From: Phytohabitans rumicis
Lineage (GTDB): Bacteria > Actinomycetota > Actinomycetes > Mycobacteriales > Micromonosporaceae
Direction of reading: 5' to 3'
Assembly (NCBI RefSeq): GCF_011764445.1
Contig: NZ_BLPG01000001.1
Span: 372,001 to 436,000 of the forward strand
DNA length: 64,000 nucleotides
In this document: one piece after another, positions 27,722 through 36,399 of the stretch
Layout: each line of letters opens with the position of its first letter
Numbering within the stretch: the stretch's first letter is position 1
Translations under genes and position numbers: made by a program
The notes under the pieces: model-generated
Seen by the model: the letters and a program-made list of their open reading frames with translations, nothing else
Told to the model about the DNA's origin: nothing
Database searches by the model: none

Positions 27722-28456
27722 ATGCGTGCAGCGCGTACGGCGGCGGGTCTGGGTGTGGCGGTGTTGGCCGGGATGGTCGCCGCGGTCGGCGTGGGGGTGG
27801 GGCCGGCGTCCGCGCACGTGACGGTCAACCCGCGGGAGGCGACCCAGGGCGGGTACGCGAAGCTGGCGTTCCGGGTGCCGAACGAGCGGGACAACGCCTC
27901 CACGGTGAAGGTGGAGGTCAACATCCCGATCCAGCAGGCCGCGATCGCGTCGGTGTCGACCCGGCCCACGCCGGGTTGGACCGCCACTGTGGAACGCGCG
28001 AAGCTGGCCACGCCGTTGAAGGTGCACGACAGCGAGGTCACCGACGCGGTCGCGAAGATCACCTGGACAGCGGCCAAGGGCAGCGAGGTCAAGCCGGGCC
28101 AGTTCCAGGAGTTCGAGATCTCCGCCGGGCCGCTGCCCGAGGTGGACCAGATCGTGTTCAAGGCGCTGCAGACGTACTCGAATGGTGAGATCGTCCGGTG
28201 GATCGACGAGCCGGCAGCGGCCGGCGGCGAGGAGCCCGAGCACCCCGCGCCGGTCCTCAAGCTGACCAAGGCGGCCGCGGCGACGAGCACGACGCAGGCG
28301 AACGCGAACGTCAACCTGGCCAGTTCCGACACCGTCACCGACGGCGGCGGCGATGGGTGGTTCGCCGTGGCCGGCATCGCCGGGCTGGTCGCCGGCCTGG
28401 CGGGCCTGGTGTTCGGCGTCCTGGCCTGGCGGCGCGCCGGCGCCCGAGCCAGCTGA
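27722..28456 (+). CDS. ycnI: YcnI-family copper-binding membrane protein
   Basis: A 244-residue protein with signal peptide (AGLGVAVLAGMVAAVGVGVGPASA) and mature start HVTVNPREATQGGYAKLAFRVPNERDNASTVKVEV. The mature N-terminal His coordinates Cu(II) in YcnI, a metallochaperone. A C-terminal anchor (WFAVAGIAGLVAGLAGLVFGVLAWRR) ends the protein. The ATG follows GGAG. It is convergent with the PepSY gene across a strong terminator and forms part of the copper island. Confidence 0.92.
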   Translation: MRAARTAAGLGVAVLAGMVAAVGVGVGPASAHVTVNPREATQGGYAKLAFRVPNERDNASTVKVEVNIPIQQAAIASVSTRPTPGWTATVERAKLATPLKVHDSEVTDAVAKITWTAAKGSEVKPGQFQEFEISAGPLPEVDQIVFKALQTYSNGEIVRWIDEPAAAGGEEPEHPAPVLKLTKAAAATSTTQANANVNLASSDTVTDGGGDGWFAVAGIAGLVAGLAGLVFGVLAWRRAGARAS

Positions 28457-28474
28457 CCCCACCGGTTGGACGAT

Positions 28475-28503
28475 GTGCCGGCGGCCACGGGGGCCGCCGG
28501 CAC
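28475..28503. terminator. Bidirectional terminator between ycnI and the PepSY gene
   Basis: A perfect 12-bp GC-rich stem, GTGCCGGCGGCC and its complement, with a 5-nt loop lies between two convergent genes. TTTT follows a few nt later on the plus strand. Confidence 0.75.
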
Positions 28504-28511
28504 AGCCGTTT

Positions 28512-29997
28512 TCAGGTGCCGGCCGGTGCGGGTGAGGTCGGCACCGCCCGGCCGGTACGCCGCCGCCTCACCAGCCCGACGATCAGGTCGAAGACCAGGA
28601 ACGCGGCCAGGGTGACCCCGAGCAGCGGCATCGCCCAGCCCACGAACGCCACCACCGCGACGCCTACGAGCAGGACGGCAGGGTGGACCTGCCGCCACGC
28701 CCCCGGGCCGGCGGCGTCCCCAGCGCAGCGGAACGGTCGACGCGGGTGGGCCGGCGCTGCCACCACATCCGGTACCCCACACGATCACGCACAGCAACCC
28801 GACGGCGAGGGCGGCCAGCAGCAACTGGTTGACGAGGCCGAACAGGTAACCCATGTGGAACCGCACCCCCAGCTTGGACAGTTGCGCCAGCACCGGCCAG
28901 TCGGCGAAGTCGCTGCGCGCGACCACGGTGCCGGTCGCCGGGTCGACGGCGGCGCGGTCGAACCCGACCGGCCACGTGCCGTCGTCCTGCACCACCGTCC
29001 ACGCCGTACCGGGCTCGCTGGGCGGCGTGACCTCGACCAGGCCGGTCAGCCCCGCCTGCCGCGCCACGATCACCACTCCATCCACATCGGACGGATGATA
29101 ATTCCCCACGCCGCCGCCGGTTGGCGCCTCGTGATGGCCGCCGCCGGTGGTGCCGCCACCCGATATTGCCGTGTCCAAAGTGGGGCTGTGCGCGTCGAAC
29201 CCCTCCTGCAACAGGTCGAAGTTGCCGCCCGCGTACCGCGACCAGGTCAACCCGGTCGCCGACAACACCAGCAACCCGGCCGCCAGCCACACCCCGGTCG
29301 CGGCGTGCCAACCACGGGTACGGCGCACACCCTTGCCGGCGACCAGATCCGGCAACACCGTACGCCGCAGCCGCCGCTTGCCCGTCCACTGCCGGCGCAG
29401 CCACAGGAACAAGCCACCGAGTATGACCACCCACAGCCAGGACGCGGCGAGCTCGGAGTAGTGCCGGCCCGCCGCTCCCATGTGGAGGTTGCGGTGCAGG
29501 TCGTCCAGCCACGTCATCAGCGGCGTCTCCCCGTACCACGTGGTCAGCGTGCCCCGCACCTCGTTGCTGTACGGGTCGACGTACACGGTGTGCTGCTTCT
29601 CCCCCAACTCCGGCAGTGAGAACACCACCTTCGTCGTGTCCCTCGCCGCCACCGGCGGGATCACCGACGCCAAATCACCGTCCGGATGCGACACCCGGGC
29701 CGCCGCGACCTGATCGGCCAGCGGACGCGCGGTGCCCGTGACCTGCTCGACGCGCAACTCCTCGGCGTACACCAGCCGGTCCAGTTGCGGGCTGAACACG
29801 AACAGCAGGCCCGTCACCGCCGCGACCACCAGGAACGGGGCGACCAGCACACCGGCGTAGAAATGCAACCGCAGCACCAGCGGCGCGATCGATCTGCGGC
29901 GGCGGGGATCGGGCTTGACGCGTCGACGCCGCTGCGCCTCCGCGACCCGGGAGTCCGGCGGCGCGGCGGCGTCTGGCGAACTGGCTGTGGTCGACAA
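28512..29997 (-). CDS. PepSY-domain membrane protein (two frameshifts)
   Basis: About 495 residues after repair of two single-base deletions (near 28775-28778 and 28700-28704). PepSY_TM architecture: helix RLHFYAGVLVAPFLVVAAVTGLLFVF, a periplasmic PepSY domain, helices SWLWVVILGGLFLWLRR and TGVWLAAGLLVLSATGLTWSRYAGG, a second extracellular domain, and C-terminal helices ending WAMPLLGVTLAAFLVFDLIVG. These proteins occur with iron/copper uptake systems and may reduce metals. The start is TTG at 29997, 30 nt after the DyP peroxidase stop, so it is the last gene of the operon PCuAC-DyP-PepSY. Confidence 0.85.
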
Positions 29998-30027
29998 GGC
30001 GGGCCTCCAGGATCAGCAGAGCAGGGG

Positions 30028-31248
30028 TTAGCCGAGCAGGGTTTGGCCGATCCAGCCGCCGGGCTGGCAGCCGGGCGGGACGGCGAAGACGGCCGAGCCG
30101 ATCGGGGTGATCCAGTCGTTCATCAGGTCCAACTCGGCCAGGTTGCGCTGGATCGGCACGAACTGGGTGCCGACGTCCCGCTGGTACGCGGCGAAGATGA
30201 GCCCGGTATCGGCGCGCCCGTCCGGGCCCGGTCCCTCGTCGTAGTTGTACGGCCGGCGGAAGATGCGCTGGCGGTCGTCGTCGACGTGCGCGCGGGCGAT
30301 GTGCGACGACTCGGAAATGACCGTCAGGCCGAGCTGGTTGGTGGCCTTGTAGTCCGGCAGGTCGTCCTCGCGGGTGCCGGTCAGCGGAGCCCCGGTGTCC
30401 AGCTTGCGACCGACCGCGAACTCCTTGCCCGCCGCGTCGACGGCGTCCCACTTCTCCATCTCGGCCCGGACCCGCCGGACCACCACGGTGCTGCCACCGT
30501 GCAACCACGACGGTCCACTGTCGACCCACACGGCGGCGTCGAAGATCGCGCTGCCCAGCGCCGGGTTGCGGGTGCCGTCGAGCTGGCCCATCACGTTCCG
30601 CTGGGTGACGCCGTCGTCCTGCGCGCCGCGGCTGTTGCGGAAGCCCCGCTGGGTCCACTTTGGCCGGGCGAACGCGAGCGTGTCCTTGACCAGCATCCGC
30701 TGGACGTGGGTGACGGTCATCGGGTCGTCCGCGCAGACCTGGATGAGCAGATCGCCGCCCGTCCACTTCTCCTGCAACCGGTCGATCGCGAACGCGGGCA
30801 GCGGCGCGACCGACGCCGGCCGCACCGCCTCCCGGCCAGCGGCGGCGAACAGCCGTGGCCCGAACCCGAACGTGACCGTCAGCCGGGCCGGCAGCACGGC
30901 CAGCTCCGGTTCGGTGTCGGCGAGTGCCGGCTGGCCCTGGGTGAGCCGGGCGGCGTCGTCGGACAGCAGCCGCATCATCCGGCCCAGCGCGGCCCGATCC
31001 ACCCCGGCCACCAGGTCGAACGCCAGGAACGCGGCGTGCGCCTGCGCCGGGGTGTCGATGCCGGCCTGATGCGCACCGTGAAAGGGCACCGTCTGGGCGC
31101 CGAAGGCGGCCGATGTCACCACCGCCGCCAGTGCCTCCGGCTCGCTTTCGGCGCGCAGGCCGGCGGTGACGCCGGCGCCCGCGACGGCACCGCCCACGGT
31201 CAGCGCCCCGCCGGCCAGCAGCCGCCGCCGGTTGAACGCCGCGCTCAT
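30028..31248 (-). CDS. efeB: Tat-exported DyP-type heme peroxidase (EfeB-like)
   Basis: A 406-residue protein with twin-arginine signal NRRRLLAGGALTVGGAVAGAG. The DyP signature GQLDGTRNP (GxxDG catalytic Asp) and the proximal heme His in ISESSHIARAHVDDD are present, plus the distal Arg region (QRIFRRPYNYDEG). The enzyme is heme-dependent and works outside the membrane. EfeB homologues act with iron/copper uptake proteins. Its start overlaps the PCuAC stop by 4 nt (ATGA), tying it to copper handling. Confidence 0.93.
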   Translation of the reverse strand: MSAAFNRRRLLAGGALTVGGAVAGAGVTAGLRAESEPEALAAVVTSAAFGAQTVPFHGAHQAGIDTPAQAHAAFLAFDLVAGVDRAALGRMMRLLSDDAARLTQGQPALADTEPELAVLPARLTVTFGFGPRLFAAAGREAVRPASVAPLPAFAIDRLQEKWTGGDLLIQVCADDPMTVTHVQRMLVKDTLAFARPKWTQRGFRNSRGAQDDGVTQRNVMGQLDGTRNPALGSAIFDAAVWVDSGPSWLHGGSTVVVRRVRAEMEKWDAVDAAGKEFAVGRKLDTGAPLTGTREDDLPDYKATNQLGLTVISESSHIARAHVDDDRQRIFRRPYNYDEGPGPDGRADTGLIFAAYQRDVGTQFVPIQRNLAELDLMNDWITPIGSAVFAVPPGCQPGGWIGQTLLG

Positions 31249-31778
31249 CCGCCCATGCTCGTGCTCGGCGAGGCACTCGGCTGGTAGCTTTCGTTGCCGC
31301 CGGCGAAGTCCTTGCCCAACGCGGTGAACTGCATGCTCTTGCCGTCCGCGAAGGTCAGCGTCACGGTGACCTCGGTGCCGGCCGCGACCGGCGTTGTCAC
31401 GTCCATCATCATCAGATGGTCACCGCCCGGCTTCAGCTCGTGCATGCCGCCGGCCGGGATGGTGAATCCGCCATCCTTCGGTCGCATCACCATCTCGCCG
31501 TCCACAGTGGCCACTTCGTGCAGTTCCATCATCGGCGACGCCGTCGAGGTGGCCTTCACCACCGTCACCTCGGCACCGGACGTGTTCATCAGCGTGCCGA
31601 ACACCGCCGACATCCCGGACTGGGCCGTCTTCACCCACACGTCCTTGACCACCAGTGCCTGCCCCGCCACGGTGGACGAGGCCGACGGCGTCGCGCCGGC
31701 GGAAGGCTCCGCGTCATCCCCGCACGCCGCAAGCAACAACACGGCCGCAACCAGCACCGAACCTAAACCCAACCTCAT
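31245..31778 (-). CDS. PCu(A)C-type copper chaperone lipoprotein
   Basis: About 177 residues with lipobox VAAVLLLAACG and the PCu(A)C copper site: MMELHEVATVDGEMVM and then MHELKPGGDHLMMM, i.e. the conserved H(M)x10M...HxM pattern binding Cu(I). Family members deliver copper to cytochrome oxidase CuA/CuB outside the membrane. The Ser/Gly-rich tail is low complexity. I start at the ATG giving MRLGLGSVLV; seven upstream codons are optional. It heads the PCuAC-DyP-PepSY operon behind an ECF-like promoter. Confidence 0.92.
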   Translation of the reverse strand: MRLGLGSVLVAAVLLLAACGDDAEPSAGATPSASSTVAGQALVVKDVWVKTAQSGMSAVFGTLMNTSGAEVTVVKATSTASPMMELHEVATVDGEMVMRPKDGGFTIPAGGMHELKPGGDHLMMMDVTTPVAAGTEVTVTLTFADGKSMQFTALGKDFAGGNESYQPSASPSTSMGG

Positions 31779-31815
31779 GAACAGCGCCCTCCAGATCAAC
31801 TTCGGTCAGCCATGT

Positions 31816-31842
31816 AGTCGCCGCCGCAACCCGGAAAGTTCC
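31816..31842 (-). promoter_or_regulatory. Putative ECF-type promoter of the PCuAC operon
   Basis: On the minus strand GGAACTT (31842-31836), a 15-nt spacer and CGACT (31820-31816) repeat exactly the arrangement upstream of ycnI. The predicted start of transcription is about 30 nt before the PCuAC ATG. Confidence 0.55.
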
Positions 31843-31871
31843 CGCCAACCCTCACGCGCTACCGTGGCCCG

Positions 31872-32462
31872 GTGACCCGGAGCCGACTACTCACCGCAGC
31901 CGCCGCCCTGCTCGCCGCGACGCTCGCCGTCCTCATGCCAGCCACCCCGGCGCTGGCCCACACCGAGCTGAAAAGCACCACACCGGCGGCGAAAAGCACC
32001 GTGACCAAGCCGCTGTCCGCGGTGACGCTGACGTTCAGCGGTCTGATCAAGAAGCCCGGCACGACGGTGACGGTGACCGGCCCGGACAAGGCCGCGTACG
32101 GCAGCGGCGCCCCGGAGGTGTTGAACAAGACCATCACCCAGAACGTGACCGCTCTGCCCGTCGGGGCCATCACCGTCGCCTGGCGCACCGTCTCCGCCGA
32201 TGGCCACCCCATCCAGGGCAGCTTCACGTTCACCAACAACGCCGTCCCACCCACGCCGAGCGCGGAGCCGAGCCCGGAGCCCACCGCGACGCTCATCCCG
32301 ACACCCGCGCCGGCCACCACGACACCGGCGGCCCCCAGCCCCGCGGCGGGCAGCGCCGGCGACGACGAATCATCCGGAGCCGTCTGGTGGATCGTCGCCG
32401 CAGGCGCCGCCGTCGTACTCGCCCTGCTCGGCGGCCTGCTGTGGCGCCGCCGCCGCCCCTGA
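31872..32462 (+). CDS. copC: CopC-type copper-binding protein with C-terminal anchor
   Basis: A 196-residue protein with signal peptide (LLTAAAALLAATLAVLMPATPALA) and mature HTELKSTTPAAKSTVTKPLSAVTLTFSG, the CopC beta-barrel start with its copper-ligand His. The later AWRTVSADGHPIQGSFTFT contains the second ligand His. A Pro/Ala/Thr-rich linker leads to a membrane anchor (WWIVAAGAAVVLALLGGLLWRRRR). The start is GTG. It is divergent from the PCuAC operon and convergent with the MFS gene. Confidence 0.93.
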   Translation: MTRSRLLTAAAALLAATLAVLMPATPALAHTELKSTTPAAKSTVTKPLSAVTLTFSGLIKKPGTTVTVTGPDKAAYGSGAPEVLNKTITQNVTALPVGAITVAWRTVSADGHPIQGSFTFTNNAVPPTPSAEPSPEPTATLIPTPAPATTTPAAPSPAAGSAGDDESSGAVWWIVAAGAAVVLALLGGLLWRRRRP

Positions 32463-32468
32463 CGCTCT

Positions 32469-32500
32469 CCGTTCGACCCGCACCCGGCTCCAGCGAACGG
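32469..32500. terminator. Short stem-loop between copC and the MFS gene
   Basis: CCGTTCG (32469-32475) and CGAACGG (32494-32500) form a 7-bp stem with an 18-nt loop in the 54-bp gap between convergent genes. A weak terminator candidate. Confidence 0.35.
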
Positions 32501-32516
32501 TGATCCGGCCCCTCGA

Positions 32517-33677
32517 TCAATCTCGGGCCGTCGCCTCGCGGTGTGCCATCGCCAGGGCGGGCACCATGGCGGCTGCGGTCAGCAGGAACGCGGCGGTGAA
32601 CCCGACGCGGGAGACCAGCAGCCCGAGGCCGATCGCGCCGACCGCCATGCCGAGGTCGTAGCCGGCGTTCCAGAGCGCGCTGACGGTGCTGTACCCGGCG
32701 GCGGGCACTCGCGAGTACATCAGCGCGAGGGTGGCGTTCTGCAGCAGGCCGAAACCGCCGCCGAAGACGGCCGCTCCGGCGACCACCGTAAGCGGCGACG
32801 CGGTAATGGCCAGCGCGGTCATCCCAGCGATCGACAGGACTGTGCCAGGCACCAGAAGACCGGTCTGGCCCCGCCGGTCGCCGATCCGGCCGGCGATCCA
32901 CCTGGTGACGGTCGCCGCGGCGGTCTGGACAAACAGGGCCACCGGCGCCACCCACGCGCTGCCGCCCCGCAACGCCAGCGGGAGATAGGTCACCACGACG
33001 CCGGCGGCGCAGGCCGACGCGGTGAAGACGGCGGCCGGACGCATGAGGGCGCCGTCGCGCAGCCCGCTCAGCGTGCCGTGCCGTCGGCCGGGCGGTGCCG
33101 CCCGCACGGCGAGTCCGGGCACCGTCGCCAGGGCGACGATGGGGGCCAGCGCGGTCACGATGAAGACGATGTCGAACCCCCACCGTTGGGCGGCCCAGAC
33201 GCCGACCGGCAGGGCGAGCATGGAGGGTACGCCGTTGACCAGGCCCACGATGGCCAGACCCTCGCCCCGGCGCTCGTCCGGGATCAGCGCCGTTGTCAGC
33301 GCGCCACCGGCGACCACACAGATCGCGAACCCGATCCCGCGTACGACGCTGACCGCCACCGCGAGGGGTACCGACGGGGTGGCGAGCAGCGCCAGGGCCG
33401 GCAGACCCAGCAGTGCCAGGCCGACCGCGAGCGCGGACCGGTACCCGATGCGGGACACGATCCGGGGCGTGGCGAGTTCACAGAGGACGGTGGCGATCAG
33501 CAACCCGCCGGTGGCGAGGCCGGCGGTGGCCACCGCACCGGCGGCCTCCGCGTACAGCGGGACGACCGCGAGCGGCAGGTAGAAGCCGATCGACGAGAAG
33601 ACGAGGGACACGAACCGCCACAGCAGGGCGCGGCTGAGGATCGCCGGCCGGACGGCGGGGCCCGGGGCCGCGCTCAT
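32517..33677 (-). CDS. MFS transporter
   Basis: A 386-residue protein with 12 predicted hydrophobic helices and a central basic loop (AAPPGRRHGTLSGLRDG). The motif-A-like loop is TPRIVSRIGYRSALAVG. It belongs to the sugar-efflux / drug-efflux type major facilitator group. The substrate cannot be told. It is monocistronic, upstream of and divergent from the MATE gene, so it could be a cluster exporter or unrelated. Confidence 0.88.
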   Translation of the reverse strand: MSAAPGPAVRPAILSRALLWRFVSLVFSSIGFYLPLAVVPLYAEAAGAVATAGLATGGLLIATVLCELATPRIVSRIGYRSALAVGLALLGLPALALLATPSVPLAVAVSVVRGIGFAICVVAGGALTTALIPDERRGEGLAIVGLVNGVPSMLALPVGVWAAQRWGFDIVFIVTALAPIVALATVPGLAVRAAPPGRRHGTLSGLRDGALMRPAAVFTASACAAGVVVTYLPLALRGGSAWVAPVALFVQTAAATVTRWIAGRIGDRRGQTGLLVPGTVLSIAGMTALAITASPLTVVAGAAVFGGGFGLLQNATLALMYSRVPAAGYSTVSALWNAGYDLGMAVGAIGLGLLVSRVGFTAAFLLTAAAMVPALAMAHREATARD

Positions 33678-33741
33678 CCGATGGATTCTACGAGTGCTGT
33701 CAGGCTAGGCAGGCGGGCCGGGCCCCTTGGCGCCGGCCCGT

Positions 33742-33752
33742 CGGGCATAGCC
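33742..33752 (+). promoter_or_regulatory. CGGGCATAGCC motif upstream of the MATE gene
   Basis: CGGGCATAGCC also occurs (reverse orientation) in the 59856-60034 intergenic region between the aminotransferase and the inositol monophosphatase genes. Its location ~80 nt before the MATE start and its recurrence make it a candidate cluster-specific regulatory site. Weak evidence. Confidence 0.3.
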
Positions 33753-33829
33753 CAACGGGGAGCTTGTAGCGGGTTGCCGGCCACCCTACCGTCGGTCCAC
33801 AGCAGACGTATACGACGGGGGTGGATCAC

Positions 33830-35203
33830 ATGAGCGTCACGGCGGTGGACGCCGCGCCGCCCACGGTGCCGGTGTCGGTGTCGAAGGCGCGGACCCAGAT
33901 CAGGCAGATCGCGTCCGCCATCGGCCTCGGCGAGGCCGCTGGCGTGCTGGTGCCTCTCGCGATCTTCGCGATCATGGCGCGGGTCAGCGAGGACGCGATC
34001 TACGTCCGGGCGCTGTACGTGCCGCTGGCGCTCCTGTTCGCGGCTCTGCAGGTCGGGTTCGACGTGAGCAACCAGGTGGCCGCCGCCGTCAGCCGCGGTG
34101 CCCGCCGCCCGGAGGACGTGGTGCCCGTCGCGATGAGCATGGCCCGGATCGGCGCCGTCGTCTGGGGCACGGTGGCCGGCGCACTCATTGTCGGCGCGCC
34201 CGGCCTGGCCGCCCTGCTCGACGTGCCGGCCGACGTCACCGGGGAGTTCGTGGCGTTCCTGCGGTGGGCCTGCCTGGCGAGCCTGCTGTTCTTCCCGACC
34301 GTCCTGTGCGCGTCCAGCCTGCGCGGTTACGGGCGGGCTCGGGCGGCTGCCGCCATCGTGCTGACCGGCGCCGTCGTCGAGGTCGGCGGGGTGGCCCTGC
34401 TGGGGTTCACCACCGACCTGGGTGTGTACGCGCTGCCGATCGCGATCGGTGCCGGTGGCGCCTGCGCCCTGACCGTCGGCCTGATCCAGGTGCACCGGGC
34501 CGGTCTGTGGCGGGCCCGCGGTCCGTTGACCTGGCGGCGCGAGGCGGTGTGGCGGCTCACCGGTACGGGCCTGCCGGTGGCGATGTCGTTCCTGCTCATC
34601 GCCGTGGCGAACGCGGGCGTGCTCTGGGTTTTGGCGCCCTTCGGCCCTCGGGTGGTCGCCGGCTACGCGGCCGCGGCGGCCCTGGGCAACCTCGCCATCG
34701 TGCCCGCGTCTGCCCTCGGGTCCGCCACCGCGATCGTGCTGAACCAGTTGCGCGGCGCCGGTGAGACCACGCTGGGGCCGCTGGTGCTGCGGGCCGGGAT
34801 GCAGCTGACGATCGCCGTGTACGCGGTCGTGGCGCTCGTGGTGTGGCTCGGCCGGGGCTGGTGGGCGCCGCTGCTGGCCGGGGGCGAACCGATCGCCGCC
34901 GAGACCCACCGCTTCCTGACCATCGTGGGCCTGACGTACCTGTGCATGGGCCTGACCGTGATGTTGCTGCTGCTGGTCGAGCAGATCGGCGGCGGGTTGG
35001 TGGCGCTGATCCTCAACATTCCCTACTTCGGCGGCATGGTCATCGGCGGCGGGATCATCGCTCGATCGCTGGACCGGGCGGACGGTCTCTATTGGACCAT
35101 GGCGGTCCTCAACGTCAGCGGCATGCTGGTGACTCCCGCCGTCGCCTGGCTGTACGTGCGCCGGATGGGACGGTCGAGCCCGAGTCCGGCCGAGTCGCCC
35201 TGA
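33830..35203 (+). CDS. MATE-family efflux transporter
   Basis: About 457 residues with 12 hydrophobic helices in two homologous halves (SAIGLGEAAGVLVPLAIFAIMARVS and GTGLPVAMSFLLIAVANAGVLWVLA). Organised like MatE/MOP flippases that export small organic molecules by H+ or Na+ antiport. I use the ATG behind GGTGGAT; a GTG three codons upstream is possible. Its stop overlaps the next start (TGATG), so it begins a coupled plus-strand operon of four genes. It is probably the exporter of the cluster product. Confidence 0.9.
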   Translation: MSVTAVDAAPPTVPVSVSKARTQIRQIASAIGLGEAAGVLVPLAIFAIMARVSEDAIYVRALYVPLALLFAALQVGFDVSNQVAAAVSRGARRPEDVVPVAMSMARIGAVVWGTVAGALIVGAPGLAALLDVPADVTGEFVAFLRWACLASLLFFPTVLCASSLRGYGRARAAAAIVLTGAVVEVGGVALLGFTTDLGVYALPIAIGAGGACALTVGLIQVHRAGLWRARGPLTWRREAVWRLTGTGLPVAMSFLLIAVANAGVLWVLAPFGPRVVAGYAAAAALGNLAIVPASALGSATAIVLNQLRGAGETTLGPLVLRAGMQLTIAVYAVVALVVWLGRGWWAPLLAGGEPIAAETHRFLTIVGLTYLCMGLTVMLLLLVEQIGGGLVALILNIPYFGGMVIGGGIIARSLDRADGLYWTMAVLNVSGMLVTPAVAWLYVRRMGRSSPSPAESP

Positions 35204-36399
35204 TGACCACTGTGGACCGTCCGGCGCAGGTACGGCTCAGCGCGGTCGTCATGCACCACCCCTCGCGGCGCGATCGCATCCCCGCCCTGCTGCGCGGCTG
35301 TGTACCGCTGGACGTCCGGGTGGTCACCGACCCGGACCCCGGCGGGCCGCGCAGCCCGTTGCGCACCGCGAAGCTGGCCTGGGCCGCGATCGCGCCGGGC
35401 GCCACGCACCACCTGGTCCTGCAGGACGACGCGGTGCCCTGTGCCGGCTTCGCGGAGCAGGTACGCGCCGCGGTGGCTCAGCGGCCGGCGCACGGCATCG
35501 CGCTGCACACCGACTGGCTCAGCCCGCAGAACGGCTACCACGCCCGCCGGGCCGCGTTGGTCGGCGCCGCCTGGGCGCCGCTGTCGCCGACGGAGTGGGC
35601 GCCGGCGCTGGGTTTCCTGCTGCCCGCCACGGCAGCGCGGGAGCTCGCCGGATACCTGGCGGCCGTCCCGGACGAGGTGAAGGACGACGACCAGATGATC
35701 GTGCGGTTCTGCCGGGGCCGCGCACTGCCTACCGTCGCGACGGTCCCGCACCTGGTGGACAACGCCAACCTGCCCACGCTCACCACCGGGCACTCGGGCG
35801 TGCACCACGCCACGGTGTTCGCGGGCTCGCGGCCGCCCCCGGTCGGGCACTGGAACGGCGAGCCGATGGCCGAACGGGTGCTGGCGGAGCGTTCCCAGTA
35901 CCGGCACGCGGGCGAGTACGTCGTCCAGCTGCACCTGTCGCGCTGCCTGGTCCGGCTGCTGCGTCCCGGTACCGGCGAGCCCGCGGGCCACGAGTTCTGC
36001 TGGTACTGGCATGACTGGTGCCACCTGGCGGGCGTGTCCGCCGCCGACGTGACCGCCGCCGCCAGCGTGGCCCGTGCGAGTGTCGACGCCGCGCGCCTCG
36101 CCGGCGTCCCCGCGCGCCTCGCCGGCGAGGTCTGGGCGGCCGGCTACCTGCTGGGCGCGGACGCCGCGAGCGTGCGCGACCGGGTGCCGGGCGGTCGGAC
36201 CCCGGCGTGCGAGCGCTGGCGGCGCGCCGTCGTCACCTCCTGGGTCCGCTCCGGCCTTGCCGACGCCGACGCGCGGGCGTTGTCAGCAGCCGGCTTGGCG
36301 GCCCTCGTCGAGCTCGGCGTCGAGGCCGTCCAGCACGGCGAACGGAGAGGACGTCCACATGACAGCGCCGACCCGGCCGATTCCGCTTACCGATCCTGA
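35203..36399 (+). CDS. GT-A-like glycosyltransferase, cluster paralogue 1
   Basis: 398 residues. The N-terminal ~210 residues look like a small GT-A nucleotide-sugar-binding domain: LSAVVMHHPSRRDRIPALL, LRTAKLAWAAIAPGATHHLVLQDDAVPC (DxD-like acidic pair), then LPATAARELAGYLAAVPDEVKDDDQMIV. The C-terminal half has HEFCWYWHDWCHL and is helical. It is clearly paralogous to the protein encoded at 56298-57464 (same motifs in the same order). It may transfer a sugar to, or modify, the aminocyclitol. The family assignment (GT25-like) is tentative. Confidence 0.65.
   Translation: MTTVDRPAQVRLSAVVMHHPSRRDRIPALLRGCVPLDVRVVTDPDPGGPRSPLRTAKLAWAAIAPGATHHLVLQDDAVPCAGFAEQVRAAVAQRPAHGIALHTDWLSPQNGYHARRAALVGAAWAPLSPTEWAPALGFLLPATAARELAGYLAAVPDEVKDDDQMIVRFCRGRALPTVATVPHLVDNANLPTLTTGHSGVHHATVFAGSRPPPVGHWNGEPMAERVLAERSQYRHAGEYVVQLHLSRCLVRLLRPGTGEPAGHEFCWYWHDWCHLAGVSAADVTAAASVARASVDAARLAGVPARLAGEVWAAGYLLGADAASVRDRVPGGRTPACERWRRAVVTSWVRSGLADADARALSAAGLAALVELGVEAVQHGERRGRPHDSADPADSAYRS

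Noticed and set aside
27547-28774. Continuation of the PepSY reading frame far past its membrane domain
   Set aside because: After the frameshift near 28775 the translation turns into antisense of ycnI; the real C-terminal helices lie in the other two frames.
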